64,000 bases of DNA from Roseicella sp. DB1501 (lineage in GTDB: Bacteria; Pseudomonadota; Alphaproteobacteria; Acetobacterales; Acetobacteraceae), in the NCBI RefSeq assembly GCF_013112485.1, contig NZ_JABFHG010000001.1:620001-684000 (forward strand). The letters are read 5' to 3'. Under the pieces are notes generated by a model. That model was not told the origin of the DNA. It was given only the letters and a program-made list of their open reading frames with translations, and searched no databases. A program made the position numbers and the translations under genes. Of the stretch, positions 25,575 to 34,584 are shown one piece after another. The stretch's first letter is position 1. Each line of letters begins with the position of its first letter.

Positions 25575-26240
25575 TCATGCGGCGGGCACCTCCCGCTCGC
25601 CGAGCGCGGCGAGCAGCGCCATGGCGCCGGCCGCGCGGCAGGGCTCGATGACCGGCCGGCCGGCCGCCTCGGCGGCCAGCGCGGCATGCCCGGCGAGACC
25701 GGTGCAACCGAGGATGATCGTCTCCGCCCCGGCCTCGGCCAGCCGGCGCGCCGCCGCCGCGATGCGCGCGCGCGGCGCCTCCGGCTCGGTCAGCACCGCC
25801 ATCGGCAGGTCGAGCGGCACCCAGCCGGCGAGCCGCGCCTCCAGCCCCATGGCCTGCAAGGCCCGGCGCTGCCGCGCCTCGCTCGCCGCGACGAAGCCGA
25901 GGATGCCGAAGCGCTCGGCGCGGCTGACCGCGGCCGCGACCGCGCAGCGGAACATGCCGAGCACCGGGCGTGGCGTCGCCGCCCGCACCGCCTCCAGCCC
26001 CGGATCGGAGACGCAGGCGATCACATAGGCCGCCGCCGGCTGGCGCTCGACCATCCGGCAGAGCGGCAGGGCGACGGCGTGCCAGTCCTCCCAGCTGGCG
26101 ATGGCGGGCGGCCCGGCCGGCAGCTCCGCGACCTCGAGCCGCAGCCCCGCCGGCATCGGCAGGGAGGCCATCGCCGCGGCGATGCCCTTGGTGCAGGAGC
26201 GGGTGGTGTTGGGGTTGATGACGAGGATGCGCTCGGACAT
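25575..26240 (-). CDS. Asp/Glu/hydantoin racemase family protein
   Basis: A 221-residue protein. The start ILVINPNTTRSCTKGI is the hallmark of the hydantoin racemase branch of the Asp/Glu racemase superfamily. The two catalytic cysteines are seen in VIACVSDPG (Cys76) and IILGCTGLAGHA (near residue 183). It could racemise 5-substituted hydantoins, which fits with the cyclic amidohydrolase and the two N-carbamoylases elsewhere in the window, though it is not in their operon. It is followed by the hybrid kinase gene on the same strand. Confidence 0.8.
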   Translation of the reverse strand: MSERILVINPNTTRSCTKGIAAAMASLPMPAGLRLEVAELPAGPPAIASWEDWHAVALPLCRMVERQPAAAYVIACVSDPGLEAVRAATPRPVLGMFRCAVAAAVSRAERFGILGFVAASEARQRRALQAMGLEARLAGWVPLDLPMAVLTEPEAPRARIAAAARRLAEAGAETIILGCTGLAGHAALAAEAAGRPVIEPCRAAGAMALLAALGEREVPAA

Positions 26241-26313
26241 GCCGCGAGCCTCGCCCCCATTGCGGCGGCGAGGCAAGCCCGGTCCCTGGTTTGATCCCTC
26301 GGCCTGATCCCAG

Positions 26314-26414
26314 GACCATGATCCGCTCACGCGGGGTCGCGGACCATGGTTCAGGCCGGTGTTCGGTCGCGTGAGCCACGCTTTCCGGCGAGTCCACCTC
26401 AAGCGATCACGCTC
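26314..26414 (+). repeat. R1 dispersed repeat, copy 1
   Basis: A 101-bp element without coding potential, ending CACCTCAAGCGATCACGCTC. It aligns without gaps to the copies at 30549-30649 (about 14 mismatches) and 56634-56734 (reverse strand). It has an internal inverted repeat (ACCATGATCCGC near the start, GCGGACCATGGT about 17 bp later) and GCGTGAGCCACGC. It lies between the divergent racemase and DUF983 genes. The remaining spacer (26415-26661) holds only a weak promoter-like pair, TTGATC / GATATT, at 26461-26490. Confidence 0.8.
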
Positions 26415-26661
26415 CAGGGCCACCCAGGGATGCGGGGAACGCGGGGCTGCATCGCGGCGCTTGATCGGGGATGGGTGGAGGGCCGATATTGCATTGCACA
26501 AACGTCCGCATCGGCCCTGCGGAGACAGGTCAGGCTGGCCGCGTTACTGTCCTGCCCGCGAGGTTCGCGGGTTCACCCACGACTGCCGCGGACCAGTAGG
26601 CCACCAGCATTTCGACCATGCCCATATCGGGTACCGGCCGCCGGACAGGAGGAATACCACC

Positions 26662-27123
26662 ATGCGCTGGAGCCCCGAGAGCGCCGTTGCGACCGCCGCG
26701 CCCGCGCTCGCGCCACCGCCGCTGCTGCTCGCGGTGCGCCGCGGGCTGATGAACCGCTGCCCCTTCTGCGGCCTCGGCCGGGTCTTCGCCGGCTATCTGC
26801 GGGTGGTGCCGGAATGCAGCCATTGCCACGCGCCGCTCGGCCTGTTGCGGGCGGATGACGCGCCGCCCTATTTCACCATCTTCCTGGCCGGGCACATCCT
26901 GGTGCCGATCGTGCTCTGGGTGGAGAAGGCCTACCAGCCGCCGATGTGGCTGCACATGGTGGTCTGGCTGCCGCTCTTCGCCATCATCTGCACGCTGCTG
27001 CTGCGGCCGATCAAGGGCGCGGTGGTGGGCTGGATGAGCACGCTCGGCTTCATGGCCGCTGAGCAGGAGGCGGCGCTGGCCCCGCAGGGCCGCGACCCTC
27101 GCGGCGGCACCCCGCATGGCTGA
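26662..27123 (+). CDS. DUF983 family membrane protein
   Basis: A 153-residue protein. The DUF983 pattern is clear: a cysteine pair in MNRCPFCGLGRVF and another in PECSHCHAPLG, likely metal-binding, then two transmembrane helices (about residues 74-92 and 97-117). AGGAGGA at 26647-26653 is a strong ribosome-binding site. It overlaps the UPF0262 gene by 8 bp, so the two are co-expressed. In alphaproteobacteria DUF983 proteins are often near respiratory assembly genes, but none is seen here. Function unknown. Confidence 0.85.
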   Translation: MRWSPESAVATAAPALAPPPLLLAVRRGLMNRCPFCGLGRVFAGYLRVVPECSHCHAPLGLLRADDAPPYFTIFLAGHILVPIVLWVEKAYQPPMWLHMVVWLPLFAIICTLLLRPIKGAVVGWMSTLGFMAAEQEAALAPQGRDPRGGTPHG

Positions 27124-27637
27124 GCCATCCCGCGGCGGCGGCGCGGCGATGCCGGCCGAGGCAGAGCCGGCGCAGCGACGCCTCACTGACATCCTCCTGC
27201 CGGACGCGACCGCCCTGCCCTCGGCCTATGCCGAGGCCGACCGGCGGCAGGCGGTGGCCGACCTCCTCACCGACAACCGCTTCGACCCGATCGGCGTGCC
27301 GGGCGGCCCCTTCGCGCTGTATCTCTGCGTCCGGGAGGGGCGCCTCGTCTTCGATATCCGCGACGGGCAGGACACGCCGGTGCGGGCCGTGGCGCTCGCC
27401 CTCGGGCCCTTCCGGCGGCTGATCAAGGATTACCACCTGATTGTCGAGAGCCATGAGCAGGCGGTGGCCGAGGGCGGCCACGAGGCGCGCATCCAGGCGA
27501 TCGACATGGGCCGGCGCGGCCTGCACAACGAGGGCGCCGAGTTGCTGATGCAGCGCCTCGAGGGCCGCATCGGCCTCGATTTCGAGACGGCGCGGCGGCT
27601 CTTCACCCTGGTCTGCGCGCTGCATCAACGGATCTGA
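27116..27637 (+). CDS. UPF0262 family protein
   Basis: A 173-residue protein matching the UPF0262 family, which is restricted mostly to alphaproteobacteria. The characteristic segments are FRRLIKDYHLIVESHEQA, AIDMGRRGLHNEGAELL and DFETARRLFTLVCALHQR at the C-terminus. It is soluble with no known activity. It starts 8 bp before the end of the DUF983 gene. An R2 repeat begins right after its stop. Confidence 0.87.
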   Translation: MAEPSRGGGAAMPAEAEPAQRRLTDILLPDATALPSAYAEADRRQAVADLLTDNRFDPIGVPGGPFALYLCVREGRLVFDIRDGQDTPVRAVALALGPFRRLIKDYHLIVESHEQAVAEGGHEARIQAIDMGRRGLHNEGAELLMQRLEGRIGLDFETARRLFTLVCALHQRI

Positions 27638-27639
27638 GG

Positions 27640-27740
27640 CATCCCCGCAAAACCGCCTCGCGGCTTTGCAGGAGCCCCATGAATCCCTTCTGGTCATGGG
27701 TGCGTCACAGCCCGCCGCGGCAGGACGACGGGCGGCGACG
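27640..27740 (+). repeat. R2 dispersed repeat, copy 2
   Basis: Begins ATCCCCGCAAAACCGC, then CTC and GCGGCTTTGCAGG (first hairpin), a spacer with CATGAATCCCTT, and TGCGTCACAGCCCGCCGCGG; the second hairpin is shortened. It lies between the converging UPF0262 and pal genes. Confidence 0.7.
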
Positions 27741-27800
27741 ATCCGATAGGGGTCGCAACACCAAGGAGCCGGTCCTTTGACCGGTCCGAGGCCGGCCGCC

Positions 27801-28337
27801 TCAGCGGACGACCGTCATCGCCCGCCGGTTCTGCGCCCAGGCCTGCTCGTCGGAGCCGAGCGCCTCGGGCCGGTCCTTGCCGAAGCTGATCGTCTGGATG
27901 CGGCTGCCCGCGACGCCGTTGCTGACCAGGATGTCGCGCGCCGCATTCGCCCGTCGCTGGCCGAGGGCGAGGTTGTATTCCCGGGTGCCGCGCTCGTCGG
28001 CATGGCCTTCCACCGAGACCTGGACCTGCTGATACTGCCCCAGCCACTGCGCCTGGCGCTGCAGGGTCGGGCGCTGGTCGGCGCCGACCGAGGCGCTGTC
28101 GGTGCCGAAATAGACGCGGTCGCCGGCGGTCGCGGCCAGATCCTCCTGTGAGCCTGGCTGGCCCGCGCCGGCGCGCTGGCCGCCGAGCGTGGAGCCGGCA
28201 AGGCCGCCCTGCATGCCGCCCTGCATGCCGCCCCCTGCCGCATTGCCGCTGGTCGCCGCATTCTCGGCGGAGTCGGAGCAGGCGGCCGCGAGGAGGGCGA
28301 AGCCGAGGGCCGCGACGGGCGCGATCTTCATGCGCAT
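27801..28337 (-). CDS. pal: OmpA-family peptidoglycan-associated lipoprotein
   Basis: A 178-residue protein with a lipoprotein signal (FALLAAAC, lipidated Cys near residue 20). A flexible Gly/Met-rich linker with GGMQGGMQGG follows, then a C-terminal OmpA/Pal peptidoglycan-binding domain (VYFGTDSASVG, VEGHADERGTREYNLALGQRRA). The ADERGT motif binds diaminopimelate-containing peptidoglycan. It tethers the outer membrane to the wall, normally with Tol-Pal partners, but no tol genes are in the window. The start is uncertain between two ATGs six bases apart. Confidence 0.85.
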   Translation of the reverse strand: MRMKIAPVAALGFALLAAACSDSAENAATSGNAAGGGMQGGMQGGLAGSTLGGQRAGAGQPGSQEDLAATAGDRVYFGTDSASVGADQRPTLQRQAQWLGQYQQVQVSVEGHADERGTREYNLALGQRRANAARDILVSNGVAGSRIQTISFGKDRPEALGSDEQAWAQNRRAMTVVR

Positions 28338-28546
28338 CTTTCTGTGTCTCTGCGAAAGCGGGGGGTCGGAAGCGATCACCCCCTGGTGAGGGCATCGCCC
28401 GTCGCGCGCTCTGGTGCAAGCGATGCGTGCAGTCCCGGTCGCGAAACCCGCCGCCTGCGACAATCCGGCACGCGGTTGCGCCCCGGCCGGAACCGGCCAA
28501 GCTGGCGGGGCAGTGCGGCCTTCGCCGCCCCGCGGAGGAACCGGCC

Positions 28547-29188
28547 ATGCTGACCGTGCATCACCTGGGCAAGTCGCAATCCGAGCGGATCGTCTGGCTC
28601 TGCGAGGAGCTCGGCATCCCCTACGAGCTGAAGCACTACGCCCGGGACCCGGTGACGATGCTCTCGCCGCCCGAGCTCCGGGCGCTGCACCCGATCGGCG
28701 CCGCGCCGGTCATCACCGAGGGCGAGGTGCTGCTCGCGGAATCCGCGGCCATCATGGAATACATCCTGGCGCGGCATGGCGGCGGAAGGCTGGCGCCCGG
28801 GCCGGAGGCGCCGGAATTCGCCGACTACCTCTACTGGTTCCACTTCACCAACGGCACCCTGCAGCCGGTGCTGGGGCGGCTGATGCTGCTCGGCCGGGCC
28901 GGCCTGCCGGCCGAGCACAAGGTGCTGCTGGCGGCGCAGGAGCGGCGCGAGCGCGCCCTCGGCCATCTGGAGCGGCGGCTGGCGGCGCAGCCCTGGCTGG
29001 CGGGCCGGGACTTCACGGCGGCCGACATCATGATCGGCTTCACCCTGACCACCATGCGCTACTTCAGCCCGGTGGACCTCGCCCCCTACCCCGCCATCCG
29101 CGCCTATCTGCAGCGGATCGGCGCCCGCCCGGCCTATCAGCGGGCGATGGCGAAGGGCGATCCCGGCATGCCCCTGCTGCTGGACTGA
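28547..29188 (+). CDS. Glutathione S-transferase family protein
   Basis: A 213-residue protein with a thioredoxin-like N-terminal domain (HHLGKSQSERIVWLCEELG; Ser at the activation position, and the cis-Pro region IGAAPVITEGEVLLAESAAI). An all-helical C-terminal domain follows (WLAGRDFTAADIMIGFTL, the conserved N-capping box). GCGGAGGAA seven bases before the ATG supports the start. It may conjugate or reduce electrophiles in the cytoplasm; the substrate is unknown. Confidence 0.87.
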   Translation: MLTVHHLGKSQSERIVWLCEELGIPYELKHYARDPVTMLSPPELRALHPIGAAPVITEGEVLLAESAAIMEYILARHGGGRLAPGPEAPEFADYLYWFHFTNGTLQPVLGRLMLLGRAGLPAEHKVLLAAQERRERALGHLERRLAAQPWLAGRDFTAADIMIGFTLTTMRYFSPVDLAPYPAIRAYLQRIGARPAYQRAMAKGDPGMPLLLD

Positions 29189-29242
29189 TCCCGGCCGCGG
29201 CGGCCGGTTGCCTTTCGCGCCGCGCCGCCGCATCTGGGGCGG

Positions 29243-30334
29243 ATGAAGATCGACGGCACCCCCTATCGCAGCGTCTGGGTGGATGCGGATGGCTGGTCCG
29301 TCCGCATCCTCGACCAGACGCGGCTGCCCTGGCAGCTCGACATCCTCCGCCTCACCGATCCGGCGCAGGTGGCACGGGCGATCCGCAGCATGCAGGTGCG
29401 CGGCGCGCCGCTGATCGGCGCCGTCGCCGCCTATGGCGTGGCGCTGGCGTTGCGGGCGGACCCCTCCACCGAGAGCCTCGAGCGCGCCGTCGCGCTGCTC
29501 GGCGAGACCCGGCCGACCGCGATCAACCTGCGCTGGGCGCTCGGGCGGATGCGGGCGCGGCTGCACAACCTGCCGCCCGCCGAGCGCGTCGCCGCGGCCT
29601 ATGCCGAGGCGCTGGCGATCGCCGACGACGATGCCGAGACCTGTCGCCGCATCGGCGCCCATGGCGTCCCGCTGCTGCGGGAGATCGCGGCCCGCAAGCC
29701 GGCCGAGCGGGTGAACGTGCTGACCCATTGCAATGCCGGCTGGCTGGCGACGGTGGATTACGGCACCGCCCTCTCGCCCATCTACCAGGCGCATGATGCC
29801 GGCATCCCGGTGCATGTCTGGGTGGACGAGACCCGGCCGCGCAACCAGGGCGCGGCGCTGACCGCCTTCGAGCTGGGCAAGCACGGCGTGCCGCACACGG
29901 TCGTCGCTGACAATGCGGGCGGCCATCTGATGCAGCATGGCGAGGTCGATATCTGCATCGTCGGCACCGACCGGGTGACGCGGCAGGGCGATGTCGCCAA
30001 CAAGATCGGCACCTATCTGAAGGCGCTGGCGGCGCGCGACAACGGCGTGCCCTTCTGGGTGGCGCTGCCGCATTCGACCATCGACTGGCGGGTGGGCGAC
30101 GGCGTCGCGGAGATCCCGATCGAGGAGCGGGACGCGGCGGAGGTGACGGACCTCACCGGCCGCACCGCCGATGGGCGGATCGAGACGGTGCGGGTGGCCG
30201 CCGAGGGCAGCCCGGCCGCCAACCCGGCCTTCGACGTGACGCCGGCGCGGCTGGTGACCGGCCTGATCACCGAGCGCGGTCGCTGCGACGCCTCCGAGCC
30301 CGGGCTGCGCGGGCTCTATCCGGAAGCTGCCTAG
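29243..30334 (+). CDS. mtnA: S-methyl-5-thioribose-1-phosphate isomerase
   Basis: A 363-residue MtnA/eIF2B-like protein. Substrate-site motifs include [16 protein letters not shown], the catalytic Cys in [11 protein letters not shown] and the catalytic Asp in [20 protein letters not shown]. It isomerises methylthioribose 1-phosphate to methylthioribulose 1-phosphate in the methionine salvage pathway. No other salvage genes are present, so it may work with genes elsewhere. An R2 repeat starts just past the stop. Confidence 0.92.
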   Translation: MKIDGTPYRSVWVDADGWSVRILDQTRLPWQLDILRLTDPAQVARAIRSMQVRGAPLIGAVAAYGVALALRADPSTESLERAVALLGETRPTAINLRWALGRMRARLHNLPPAERVAAAYAEALAIADDDAETCRRIGAHGVPLLREIAARKPAERVNVLTHCNAGWLATVDYGTALSPIYQAHDAGIPVHVWVDETRPRNQGAALTAFELGKHGVPHTVVADNAGGHLMQHGEVDICIVGTDRVTRQGDVANKIGTYLKALAARDNGVPFWVALPHSTIDWRVGDGVAEIPIEERDAAEVTDLTGRTADGRIETVRVAAEGSPAANPAFDVTPARLVTGLITERGRCDASEPGLRGLYPEAA

Positions 30335-30335
30335 A

Positions 30336-30450
30336 TTACTCCCCACGAAACCGCTTCGCGGCTTCGTGGAGGCCCCATGGAGTCCCTCCCGCCCATGATC
30401 CGTTACAGCCTGCCGCGGCTTGGCCGCGGCAGGACAACGGGCAGCGGCGG
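30336..30450 (+). repeat. R2 dispersed repeat, copy 3
   Basis: A full-length copy. Hairpin 1 is CCACGAAACCGC-TTC-GCGGCTTCGTGG (one mismatch) and hairpin 2 is CCTGCCGCGGC-TTG-GCCGCGGCAGG. The two are joined by a roughly 45-bp spacer containing GGCCCCATGGAGTCCCTCCC. It starts 2 bp after the mtnA stop and could act as its terminator. Confidence 0.8.
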
Positions 30451-30548
30451 TTTTGACAGGCGCTTCTAGGCCCTACCGCCCGGGAGGCGCCGGGCGGGGC
30501 GCGCGATTTCACGGAAACGACTCACCGCCTCCGCTCGCTGGCCCTTTA

Positions 30549-30649
30549 GACCACGATCCGCTCACACAGGTTCGCGGATCATGGTCTGGGCCGTTGTTTG
30601 ATCGCGTGAGTCACGCTTTTCGGTGAGTCCACCTCAAGCGATCACGCTC
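30549..30649 (+). repeat. R1 dispersed repeat, copy 2
   Basis: A 101-bp element, same orientation as the copy at 26314. It lies 29 bp before the porin start, so together with the R2 copy at 30336 it fills most of the 343-bp mtnA-porin spacer. Inverted repeat CCACGATCCGC / GCGGATCATGG and the near-palindrome GCGTGAGTCACGC are visible. Confidence 0.8.
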
Positions 30650-30677
30650 TAGGTCTGCCGCGACGCGAAGAGGCATC

Positions 30678-32222
30678 ATGATGAACACGCCTAGAATCAG
30701 CCCAGGGATTGCGCTCCTCATCGGTACGGTCGGGCTGGGCACCGTCCCGGCAGGTCCGGCCCGCGCCCAGGATGCCGCCCGGATGGAGGCGATCGAGCGG
30801 CAGATCCGCAGCCTGCAGACCGAGCTGACCCGCATGCGCCGCGACATGCAGGCGCGCGAGAGCGAGACCCGTGCCGCGAAGCAACAGGCCGCCGAGGCCC
30901 GCGCCGAGGCGCAGGCGGCGCAGCGGCGTCTCGACACCACCCCACCGCCAGCCCGGCTGACCGAGGCGACGCCGGCCGATCAGGTGCGCGTCTTCTTCGA
31001 TCGCGGCCGTCCGACCATCACCTCGGGCGATGGCCGGTTCCGCGCCTCGCTCGGCGGCCAGGTGCAGTGGGATGTGGGCGGCGCCCTGCAGGACAGCCCG
31101 GGCTTCGGCGGCAGCCCGGCGGCGCGGCTCGACAGCTTCGGGCAGAACCTGCGCCGCGCCCGGCTGTTCTTCGGCTTCGGCTACGAGAATTTCCAGCTCA
31201 ACCTCACGCCCGATTTCGGCGGCTCGCCGGATGGCTCGCCGACGCTGTACGAGGCGAATTTCAACTGGTCGCCGGTGAAGCCCCTCACCCTGACCCTCGG
31301 CTATTACAAGCCCTATTACGGGCTCGCCGATTCCATGAGCTCCAACGACTTCCTGATGCTGGAGCGCCCGAGCATCATCGAGATCGCCCGCGGCCTCGCC
31401 GCCGGCGATTCGCGCGCCTCGATCGGCGGCCGCTGGGCGGCGGATCGCTGGTTCCTCGCCGGCTACCTGACCGGCGACAGCTACGGCTCCAACAGCACCC
31501 AGGCGACCAGCGGGCAGACGGGCGCCGTGGCGCGCCTCGCCGGCCGACCCTATACGGATGCCGATACCGACCTGCATCTCGGCGTCACCGGGTCCTACGC
31601 CTTCGACATCCGGCGGCAGGCGGATGGCCAGTCGCTCCGGCTGCGCGACCGGCCGGAATGGCGCATCGACCAGACGCGGCTCATCGATACCGGCGCGCTG
31701 CCGGCCGACAGCGCCTATAGCTGGGGCCCGGAATTCGGCCTGCGCTGGCGCAATTTCATGCTCCAGGGCGAATATGTGCAGATCGGCGTGAGCCAGTCCC
31801 AGGCCGGGGCGGCGCCGCGGCCCGACCTCACCTTCGAGGGCGGCTATGTTGAGGGAAGCTGGGTCATCACCGGCGAGCCGCGCCGCTACAGCACCTCCTC
31901 CAGCGCCTTCGGCCGGCCGAGCCCGGCGCATCCCTTCGATTTTGCCGGCGGCGGCTGGGGCGCCTGGGAGGCGATGGCCCGCTACAGCGTCGTCGACCTG
32001 AACGACCAGGTGACGCGCGGCAGGCCGCAGGCGGCGACGGGCGGGGTCTATGGCGGGCGGCAGGAGGTCGTCGGCATGGGGCTGTCCTGGTACCCGAACA
32101 ACTTCCTCCGCTTCATGCTGAACTGGGACATCGTGAATGTGGACCGCCTGAACGCCGCCGGCACGACGCAGATCGGCAAGCGGTTCCACACCCTGGCGCT
32201 GCGCACCCAGCTCGCCTTCTGA
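30678..32222 (+). CDS. OprP/OprO-type outer-membrane porin
   Basis: A 514-residue protein with a signal peptide (to about PARAQ, residue 31). A coiled-coil segment (about 34-85, IERQIRSLQTELTRMRRDMQ) follows, then a beta-barrel of the Porin_O/P family (FRASLGGQVQWDVGG, RLFFGFGYENFQLNLTPDFGG, YYKPYYGLADS, and a C-terminal strand ending in Phe). The terminal Phe is the usual outer-membrane assembly signal. OprP proteins conduct phosphate or polyphosphate; whether this one is phosphate-selective cannot be read from sequence. The first of two adjacent ATGs is used. Confidence 0.87.
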   Translation: MMNTPRISPGIALLIGTVGLGTVPAGPARAQDAARMEAIERQIRSLQTELTRMRRDMQARESETRAAKQQAAEARAEAQAAQRRLDTTPPPARLTEATPADQVRVFFDRGRPTITSGDGRFRASLGGQVQWDVGGALQDSPGFGGSPAARLDSFGQNLRRARLFFGFGYENFQLNLTPDFGGSPDGSPTLYEANFNWSPVKPLTLTLGYYKPYYGLADSMSSNDFLMLERPSIIEIARGLAAGDSRASIGGRWAADRWFLAGYLTGDSYGSNSTQATSGQTGAVARLAGRPYTDADTDLHLGVTGSYAFDIRRQADGQSLRLRDRPEWRIDQTRLIDTGALPADSAYSWGPEFGLRWRNFMLQGEYVQIGVSQSQAGAAPRPDLTFEGGYVEGSWVITGEPRRYSTSSSAFGRPSPAHPFDFAGGGWGAWEAMARYSVVDLNDQVTRGRPQAATGGVYGGRQEVVGMGLSWYPNNFLRFMLNWDIVNVDRLNAAGTTQIGKRFHTLALRTQLAF

Positions 32223-32301
32223 TCCATCGCCGGGCGCCGCATCTCCGCGCGGCCTGGCTTCGCAGCATGCGCCGCGGCGCTCGGTCCTGCGGGGGCCTGG
32301 C

Positions 32302-32547
32302 TCAGGCCGCCCCGCCGGCCCGCGGATAGGACAGGCCGGCCGAGGCCTGGGGCAGGACGACGTGGCGGCTGCTGAACTCCAGCAGGCCGAGGCCGCCGAG
32401 CAGCATGCCGCCGGCGCCGCAGGCGGCCCAGAAGCAGAGCATCGGCGGCACCCGGCCCGGCGCCAGCGCATCGCTCAGCAGCAGCGCGACCAGCGCGGTG
32501 ATGAGCAGCAGCGCGCTCCCGATCAGCGCGCAGGCGATGCGTTGCAT
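32302..32547 (-). CDS. Small two-helix membrane protein
   Basis: An 81-residue protein with two hydrophobic helices: residues 5-25 (ACALIGSALLLITALVALLL) and about 36-57 (LCFWAACGAGGMLLGGLGLL). A short hydrophilic tail follows. AAGGA lies ten bases before the ATG. It converges with the porin gene. I recognise no family. It probably sits in the inner membrane. Confidence 0.55.
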   Translation of the reverse strand: MQRIACALIGSALLLITALVALLLSDALAPGRVPPMLCFWAACGAGGMLLGGLGLLEFSSRHVVLPQASAGLSYPRAGGAA

Positions 32548-32890
32548 GATGGTGTCGTCCTTCGCTTGCCAGGCCGGGCGGGGCGCCCGGCCCATTCTCT
32601 GCGTCGGGCGGGGCGCCCGGCACGCCCTCTTGAACACCGGGGACGGGGCACGAAGGGGGAAAGCCTGAGGCGATTTCATGGCAAAGCCTCCCCGCCCACC
32701 TGGCGACCGGCGGCTGCCGACCCTTGCTGCCCTCCCTGCCATCCCCCTGGGCAGCGGCGGCGGCAACAGCCCATCCCGCAGGCACCGGCGGAGCGGCGCC
32801 GGGCGGAAACCACCCGGCCGGGCGGTTGCGCCCCCCTGGCGGATGGGGGAGGCTCCCGCCGCCTTCACCGCCCGCCGGAGCCCCGTCCCG
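32548..32890. other. Non-coding spacer with a duplicated GC palindrome
   Basis: I see no gene here. The 17-base sequence CGGGCGGGGCGCCCGGC occurs twice, at 32575-32591 and 32605-32621; each copy can fold on itself. The spacer separates the small membrane-protein gene from the ABC transporter operon and must hold both promoters, but no clear -35/-10 pair stands out. Confidence 0.5.
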
Positions 32891-33757
32891 ATGCGTCTGC
32901 TGACCGCCGCCCTCGCCCTTGCCATCGGCCTCGCCGGGACCGCGGGGGCGCAGACCATCACCGTCGGCGCGAAGGAGTCCGGCCAGCCGCCGCTCCGCTG
33001 CGGCGTCGACGGCACCTATGCGCCGCACGCCTTCCCCTCGCTGCAGGGCGGGCTGCAGGGCTTCCAGATCGACCTGTTCGACGCCATCGGCAAGAAGCTC
33101 AACCGGCCGGTCGAGATCACCGGCGCCAGCTTCTCCGGCCTCATCCCGGCGATGAATGCCGGTCGTTACGACTTCCTCTGCGCCCCGACCACGGTGACGC
33201 CCGAGCGGGCCGCCAACCTGCTCTTCACCGAGGGGTATCTCTGGACCGAGCTGCAATTCGGCATCAAGCGCGGCGCGGCGCCGATCAGGTCCGAGGAGGA
33301 TCTGCGCGGCAAGACGATCAGCGTCAACAAGGGCACGCCCTATGAGCAATGGGTGCGCAACAATACCGAGCGGCTGGGCTTGACGCTGCTCGCCTTCGAC
33401 AGCCAGGCGGATGCGGTGCAGGCGGTGCTGCAGGGCCGGGCCTATGCCAACCTCGCCGGCAACACGGTGGTGAAGTACTCGGCCTCCCGCACGCCGCAAT
33501 ACATCGCCGATTTCGTGCTGCCCGGCACCCGCTTCCACTGGGGCACGCCCTTCCGCCAGGACAGCGCGGCGACGCGCAACCAGGTGGAGAAGGTGATCGA
33601 GTGCCTGAAACAGGAGGGCACCGTCGCCACCCTGTCGAAGAAGTGGTTCGGCGCCGAGCCGAAGCCCGACGATGCCGAGCGGGTGGTCTTCCCCGGCTTT
33701 GGCGTGCCCGGCCTGCCGGGCTATGACGAGACCACGCACGAGGTGGCCTGCCCGTGA
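32891..33757 (+). CDS. Polar amino-acid-type ABC transporter substrate-binding protein
   Basis: A 288-residue periplasmic binding protein. The signal peptide is residues 1-20 ([14 protein letters not shown]). The family 3 solute-binding fold is seen in [41 protein letters not shown] and [18 protein letters not shown]. The two Cys in the N- and C-lobes (PPLRCGVDG and EVACP at the extreme C-terminus) could form a disulfide. It overlaps the ATPase gene by GTGA. The ligand is probably an amino acid or opine-like compound. Confidence 0.87.
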   Translation: MRLLTAALALAIGLAGTAGAQTITVGAKESGQPPLRCGVDGTYAPHAFPSLQGGLQGFQIDLFDAIGKKLNRPVEITGASFSGLIPAMNAGRYDFLCAPTTVTPERAANLLFTEGYLWTELQFGIKRGAAPIRSEEDLRGKTISVNKGTPYEQWVRNNTERLGLTLLAFDSQADAVQAVLQGRAYANLAGNTVVKYSASRTPQYIADFVLPGTRFHWGTPFRQDSAATRNQVEKVIECLKQEGTVATLSKKWFGAEPKPDDAERVVFPGFGVPGLPGYDETTHEVACP

Positions 33758-34560
33758 CCGCGCTTCCCGCCGGGCCCCTTGCCGGCCCCCTCGCCGGGGC
33801 GGTGCGGCCGGCGGCGGGCGGCGCCGCGCCGATTGTCGAGGCGCGCGCGATCCACAAGCATTTCGGCGCCCTGCACGTGCTGAAGGGGGTGGATCTCGCC
33901 GTCGCCGAGCGGGAGCTGGTCTTCATCATCGGCCCCTCGGGCTCCGGCAAGTCGACCCTGCTGCGCTGCCTGAACCGGCTGGAGGAACCCTCCTCCGGCT
34001 CCGTCACGGTGGAGGGGATCGACCTGCTGGACCGCCGGACGGACATCAACAAGGCCCGACAGCGGATCGGGATGGTCTTCCAGTCCTTCAACCTCTACCC
34101 GCACATGACGGCACTCGGGAATGTCGCGCTGGCGCTGCGCAAGGTGCAGGGCAAGAGCCGGGCAGAGGCCGAGGCGCGCGCCCGCGCGGCGCTCGCCCGC
34201 GTGCATCTCGAGGACCGCGCCGGGCACTATCCCGGCCAGCTCTCCGGCGGCCAGCAGCAGCGCGTCGCCATCGCCCGGGCCATCGCCCTCGAGCCGCGGG
34301 TGATGCTGTTCGACGAGCCGACCTCGGCGCTCGACCCCGAGCTGGTGGGCGGCGTGCTGCAGGTGATGCGGGAGCTGCGGGAGGACGGCATGACCATGGT
34401 CGTGGTCAGCCACGAGATGGGCTTCGCCCGCGCCGCCGCCGACCGGGTGGTGTTCATGGCGGATGGCCGCATCGTCGAGCAGGGCCCGCCCTCGGCCATC
34501 TTCGGCGCGCCGCGGGAGGAGCGGACCCGCGCCTTCCTCGGCCAGGTCGAGCGGCACTGA
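33754..34560 (+). CDS. Amino-acid ABC transporter ATP-binding protein
   Basis: A 268-residue GlnQ/HisP-type ATPase: Walker [14 protein letters not shown] near residue 70, Q-loop [13 protein letters not shown], signature [14 protein letters not shown], Walker [15 protein letters not shown] and switch His in [11 protein letters not shown]. The GTG start overlaps the binding-protein stop. About 25 extra N-terminal residues rich in Ala, Gly and Pro precede the usual start, so translation may begin further in. It works with the two permeases at 35256 and 36000. Confidence 0.9.
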   Translation: MTALPAGPLAGPLAGAVRPAAGGAAPIVEARAIHKHFGALHVLKGVDLAVAERELVFIIGPSGSGKSTLLRCLNRLEEPSSGSVTVEGIDLLDRRTDINKARQRIGMVFQSFNLYPHMTALGNVALALRKVQGKSRAEAEARARAALARVHLEDRAGHYPGQLSGGQQQRVAIARAIALEPRVMLFDEPTSALDPELVGGVLQVMRELREDGMTMVVVSHEMGFARAAADRVVFMADGRIVEQGPPSAIFGAPREERTRAFLGQVERH

Positions 34561-34584
34561 GCGATGCCGCCCGCTTCCGTGTGG

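Noticed and set aside
26314-30649. Composite transposon bounded by R1 copies
   Set aside because: No transposase lies between the copies, and the enclosed genes (DUF983, UPF0262, pal, mtnA) look like ordinary core genes in base composition.
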